Source: Limnohabitans sp. Rim8
GTDB taxonomy: Bacteria; Pseudomonadota; Gammaproteobacteria; Burkholderiales; Burkholderiaceae_C
Length of the DNA: 6,524 bases
Assembly: GCA_945877725.1 (NCBI GenBank)
Contig: CAMDXR010000182.1
Location: 1-6,524, forward strand
Direction: 5' to 3'
Positions 5,302-6,524 of the stretch are shown piece by piece. A program made the position numbers and the translations under genes. The notes below the pieces were generated by a model. It was not told the DNA's origin. It worked only from the letters and a program-made list of their open reading frames with translations, and did no database searches. How positions within the stretch are numbered: position 1 is the first letter of the stretch; every line of letters begins with the position of its first letter.

Positions 5302-5310
5302 ATTTCTCTC

Positions 5311-6524
5311 ATGTGTGGCATCGTCGGCGCCGTTTCTACCCGCAACATTGTTCCCATCCTCGTGCAAGGGCTGCAACGCCTGGAATACCGAGGTTATGAC
5401 TCATGTGGCGTTGCTGTGCACGCAGCCAGTCTGAACGGGGGGACTGGGGGCTTGCAGCGTGCTCGCAGCACTTCCCGCGTGGCCGAATTAATGGCGCAAG
5501 TCACGAACGACCACATTGAGGGGGGCACGGGCATAGCCCATACCCGTTGGGCCACTCACGGCGCACCCGCCGTGCACAATGCCCACCCCCATTTCAGCCA
5601 CGGTACGGCGGACCCCAAAACGCACAATGAAGCGGGGGGGGCGCCTGAAAAGCCCGGTCGGGTGGCCTTGGTGCACAACGGCATCATTGAAAACTACGAA
5701 GAACTCCGCGCAGCCCTGCAAGCCAAGGGCTATGTGTTCCTCAGTCAAACCGACACCGAGGTCATTGCCCACTTGGTCGAAAGCCTTTACGACGGTGATA
5801 TTTTCGAAGCAGTCAAAGCCACGATCCGCCAATTGCATGGTGCCTATGCCATTGCCGTTTTCCACAAAGACGAGCCCCACCGTGTGATCGGTGCCCGCGC
5901 TGGGTCGCCGCTGATTTTGGGGGTGGGTCAAGGCGAAACCTTTTTGGCCAGCGACGCAATGGCCCTGGCGGGCGTGACCGACCAGATCGTTTACCTTGAA
6001 GAAGGCGATGTGGTGGACATCCAGCTGGGCAAATATTGGGTCATCGACCGCCACCATCAGGCCGTGACTCGCGCCGTGAAAACCGTTCATGCCCACAGTG
6101 GCGCGGCAGAACTCGGCCCCTACCGCCACTACATGCAAAAAGAGATCTTTGAGCAACCCCGTGCCATCGCCGACACGCTTGAAGGCGTTGAAGGCATTAC
6201 GCCTGAGCTGTTTGGTGACGGCGCATATTCGATCTTCAAGGCCATCGACAACGTGCAGATCCTGGCCTGCGGAACGAGTTATTACAGCGGTTGCGTAGCC
6301 AAATATTGGATCGAAGCCATTGCCAAAGTGCCGTGCCAGGTGGAAATCGCCAGCGAATACCGCTACCGCGAATCGGTGCCCAACCCTAAAACACTGGTCG
6401 TCACCATCACCCAAAGCGGCGAGACCGCCGACACCTTGGCCGCGTTGCGCCATGCACAAAGCCAGGGCATGACCCACACCCTGACCATCTGCAACGTCTC
6501 CACCAGTGCCATGGTGCGCGAATG
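5311..6524 (+). CDS. glmS: Glutamine-fructose-6-phosphate aminotransferase (isomerizing), 3' end outside window
   Basis: GlmS makes glucosamine-6-phosphate from fructose-6-phosphate using ammonia from glutamine; it is the first committed step to UDP-GlcNAc. My translation shows 404 uninterrupted residues, about two thirds of a full protein, running off the window end. The class II amidotransferase domain begins MCGIVGAV, with C2 as the nucleophile after Met removal. It continues with RLEYRGYDS, HTRWATHG (R79, H83), the oxyanion-hole pair N123/G124 in VHNGIIEN, and D148 in SQTDTEV. The linker includes YRHYMQKEI. The first SIS sugar-phosphate domain shows ILACGTSYYSG (317-327) and TQSGETADT (367-375), where T367 replaces the Ser of E. 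coli. Compared with E. coli there are about 19 extra residues around 98-117, between NAHPHFS and the VHNG motif. This insertion contains a run of eight G. AGGA at 5299-5302 is the ribosome binding site. No glmS ribozyme is present. Confidence 0.97.
   Translation, partial: MCGIVGAVSTRNIVPILVQGLQRLEYRGYDSCGVAVHAASLNGGTGGLQRARSTSRVAELMAQVTNDHIEGGTGIAHTRWATHGAPAVHNAHPHFSHGTADPKTHNEAGGAPEKPGRVALVHNGIIENYEELRAALQAKGYVFLSQTDTEVIAHLVESLYDGDIFEAVKATIRQLHGAYAIAVFHKDEPHRVIGARAGSPLILGVGQGETFLASDAMALAGVTDQIVYLEEGDVVDIQLGKYWVIDRHHQAVTRAVKTVHAHSGAAELGPYRHYMQKEIFEQPRAIADTLEGVEGITPELFGDGAYSIFKAIDNVQILACGTSYYSGCVAKYWIEAIAKVPCQVEIASEYRYRESVPNPKTLVVTITQSGETADTLAALRHAQSQGMTHTLTICNVSTSAMVRE

Noticed and set aside
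5167..5310. glmS ribozyme or other riboswitch upstream of glmS
   Set aside because: The gap is only 144 bp, mostly low-complexity A/T near lrp, and has none of the nested helices of the ribozyme. That element belongs to Gram-positive relatives.
5488..6477. Long open frame of 329 codons on the minus strand
   Set aside because: It lies entirely antisense to glmS, which has all its catalytic motifs. The antisense product shows no recognisable domain, and long open antisense frames are common where GC-biased third positions avoid stop codons.

Overview
The window looks like a conserved stretch of chromosome from a betaproteobacterium, most likely Burkholderiales and Comamonadaceae-like. This is inferred from protein character and fairly GC-rich codon use, without a database search. 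It holds seven protein-coding genes, two of them cut by the window edges, and no RNA gene, mobile element or CRISPR array. No gene-free stretch exceeds 300 bases; the largest gaps are 3046-3238 and 5167-5310.

Left part (1-1579, + strand): the C-terminal part of a TetR-family regulator is followed after 74 bp by a metallo-beta-lactamase-fold protein. That protein starts with a Lys-Ala-Ser-rich tail encoded by six tandem 12-bp units. It also lacks most of the usual second-metal ligands. A short convergent gap (1580-1666) contains a 14-bp tandem repeat and no clear terminator.

Middle part (1667-3045, - strand): two overlapping lipoprotein genes form a translationally coupled pair. The upstream one is a small lipoprotein consisting almost only of a proprotein-convertase-type P domain. 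The downstream one is a DUF6279-type lipoprotein. They are transcribed away from glmU, and the shared gap carries a candidate promoter for the pair.

Right part (3239-6524): glmU (+), an Lrp/AsnC-type regulator (-) and glmS (+, truncated by the window end). GlmS makes glucosamine-6-phosphate from fructose-6-phosphate and glutamine. GlmU acetylates glucosamine-1-phosphate and joins it to UTP, giving UDP-GlcNAc for peptidoglycan and LPS. GlmM, the middle enzyme, is not here. The regulator gene is convergent with glmU and divergent from glmS. The 144-bp lrp-glmS gap is very AT-rich on the lrp side and contains dyads suited to a regulator, and the glmS leader can form a helix that covers its ribosome binding site.

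No clearly new system is visible. The best leads are the degenerate metal site and cationic repeat tail of the MBL protein, the free-standing P-domain lipoprotein pair, and the possible control elements around glmU, lrp and glmS.
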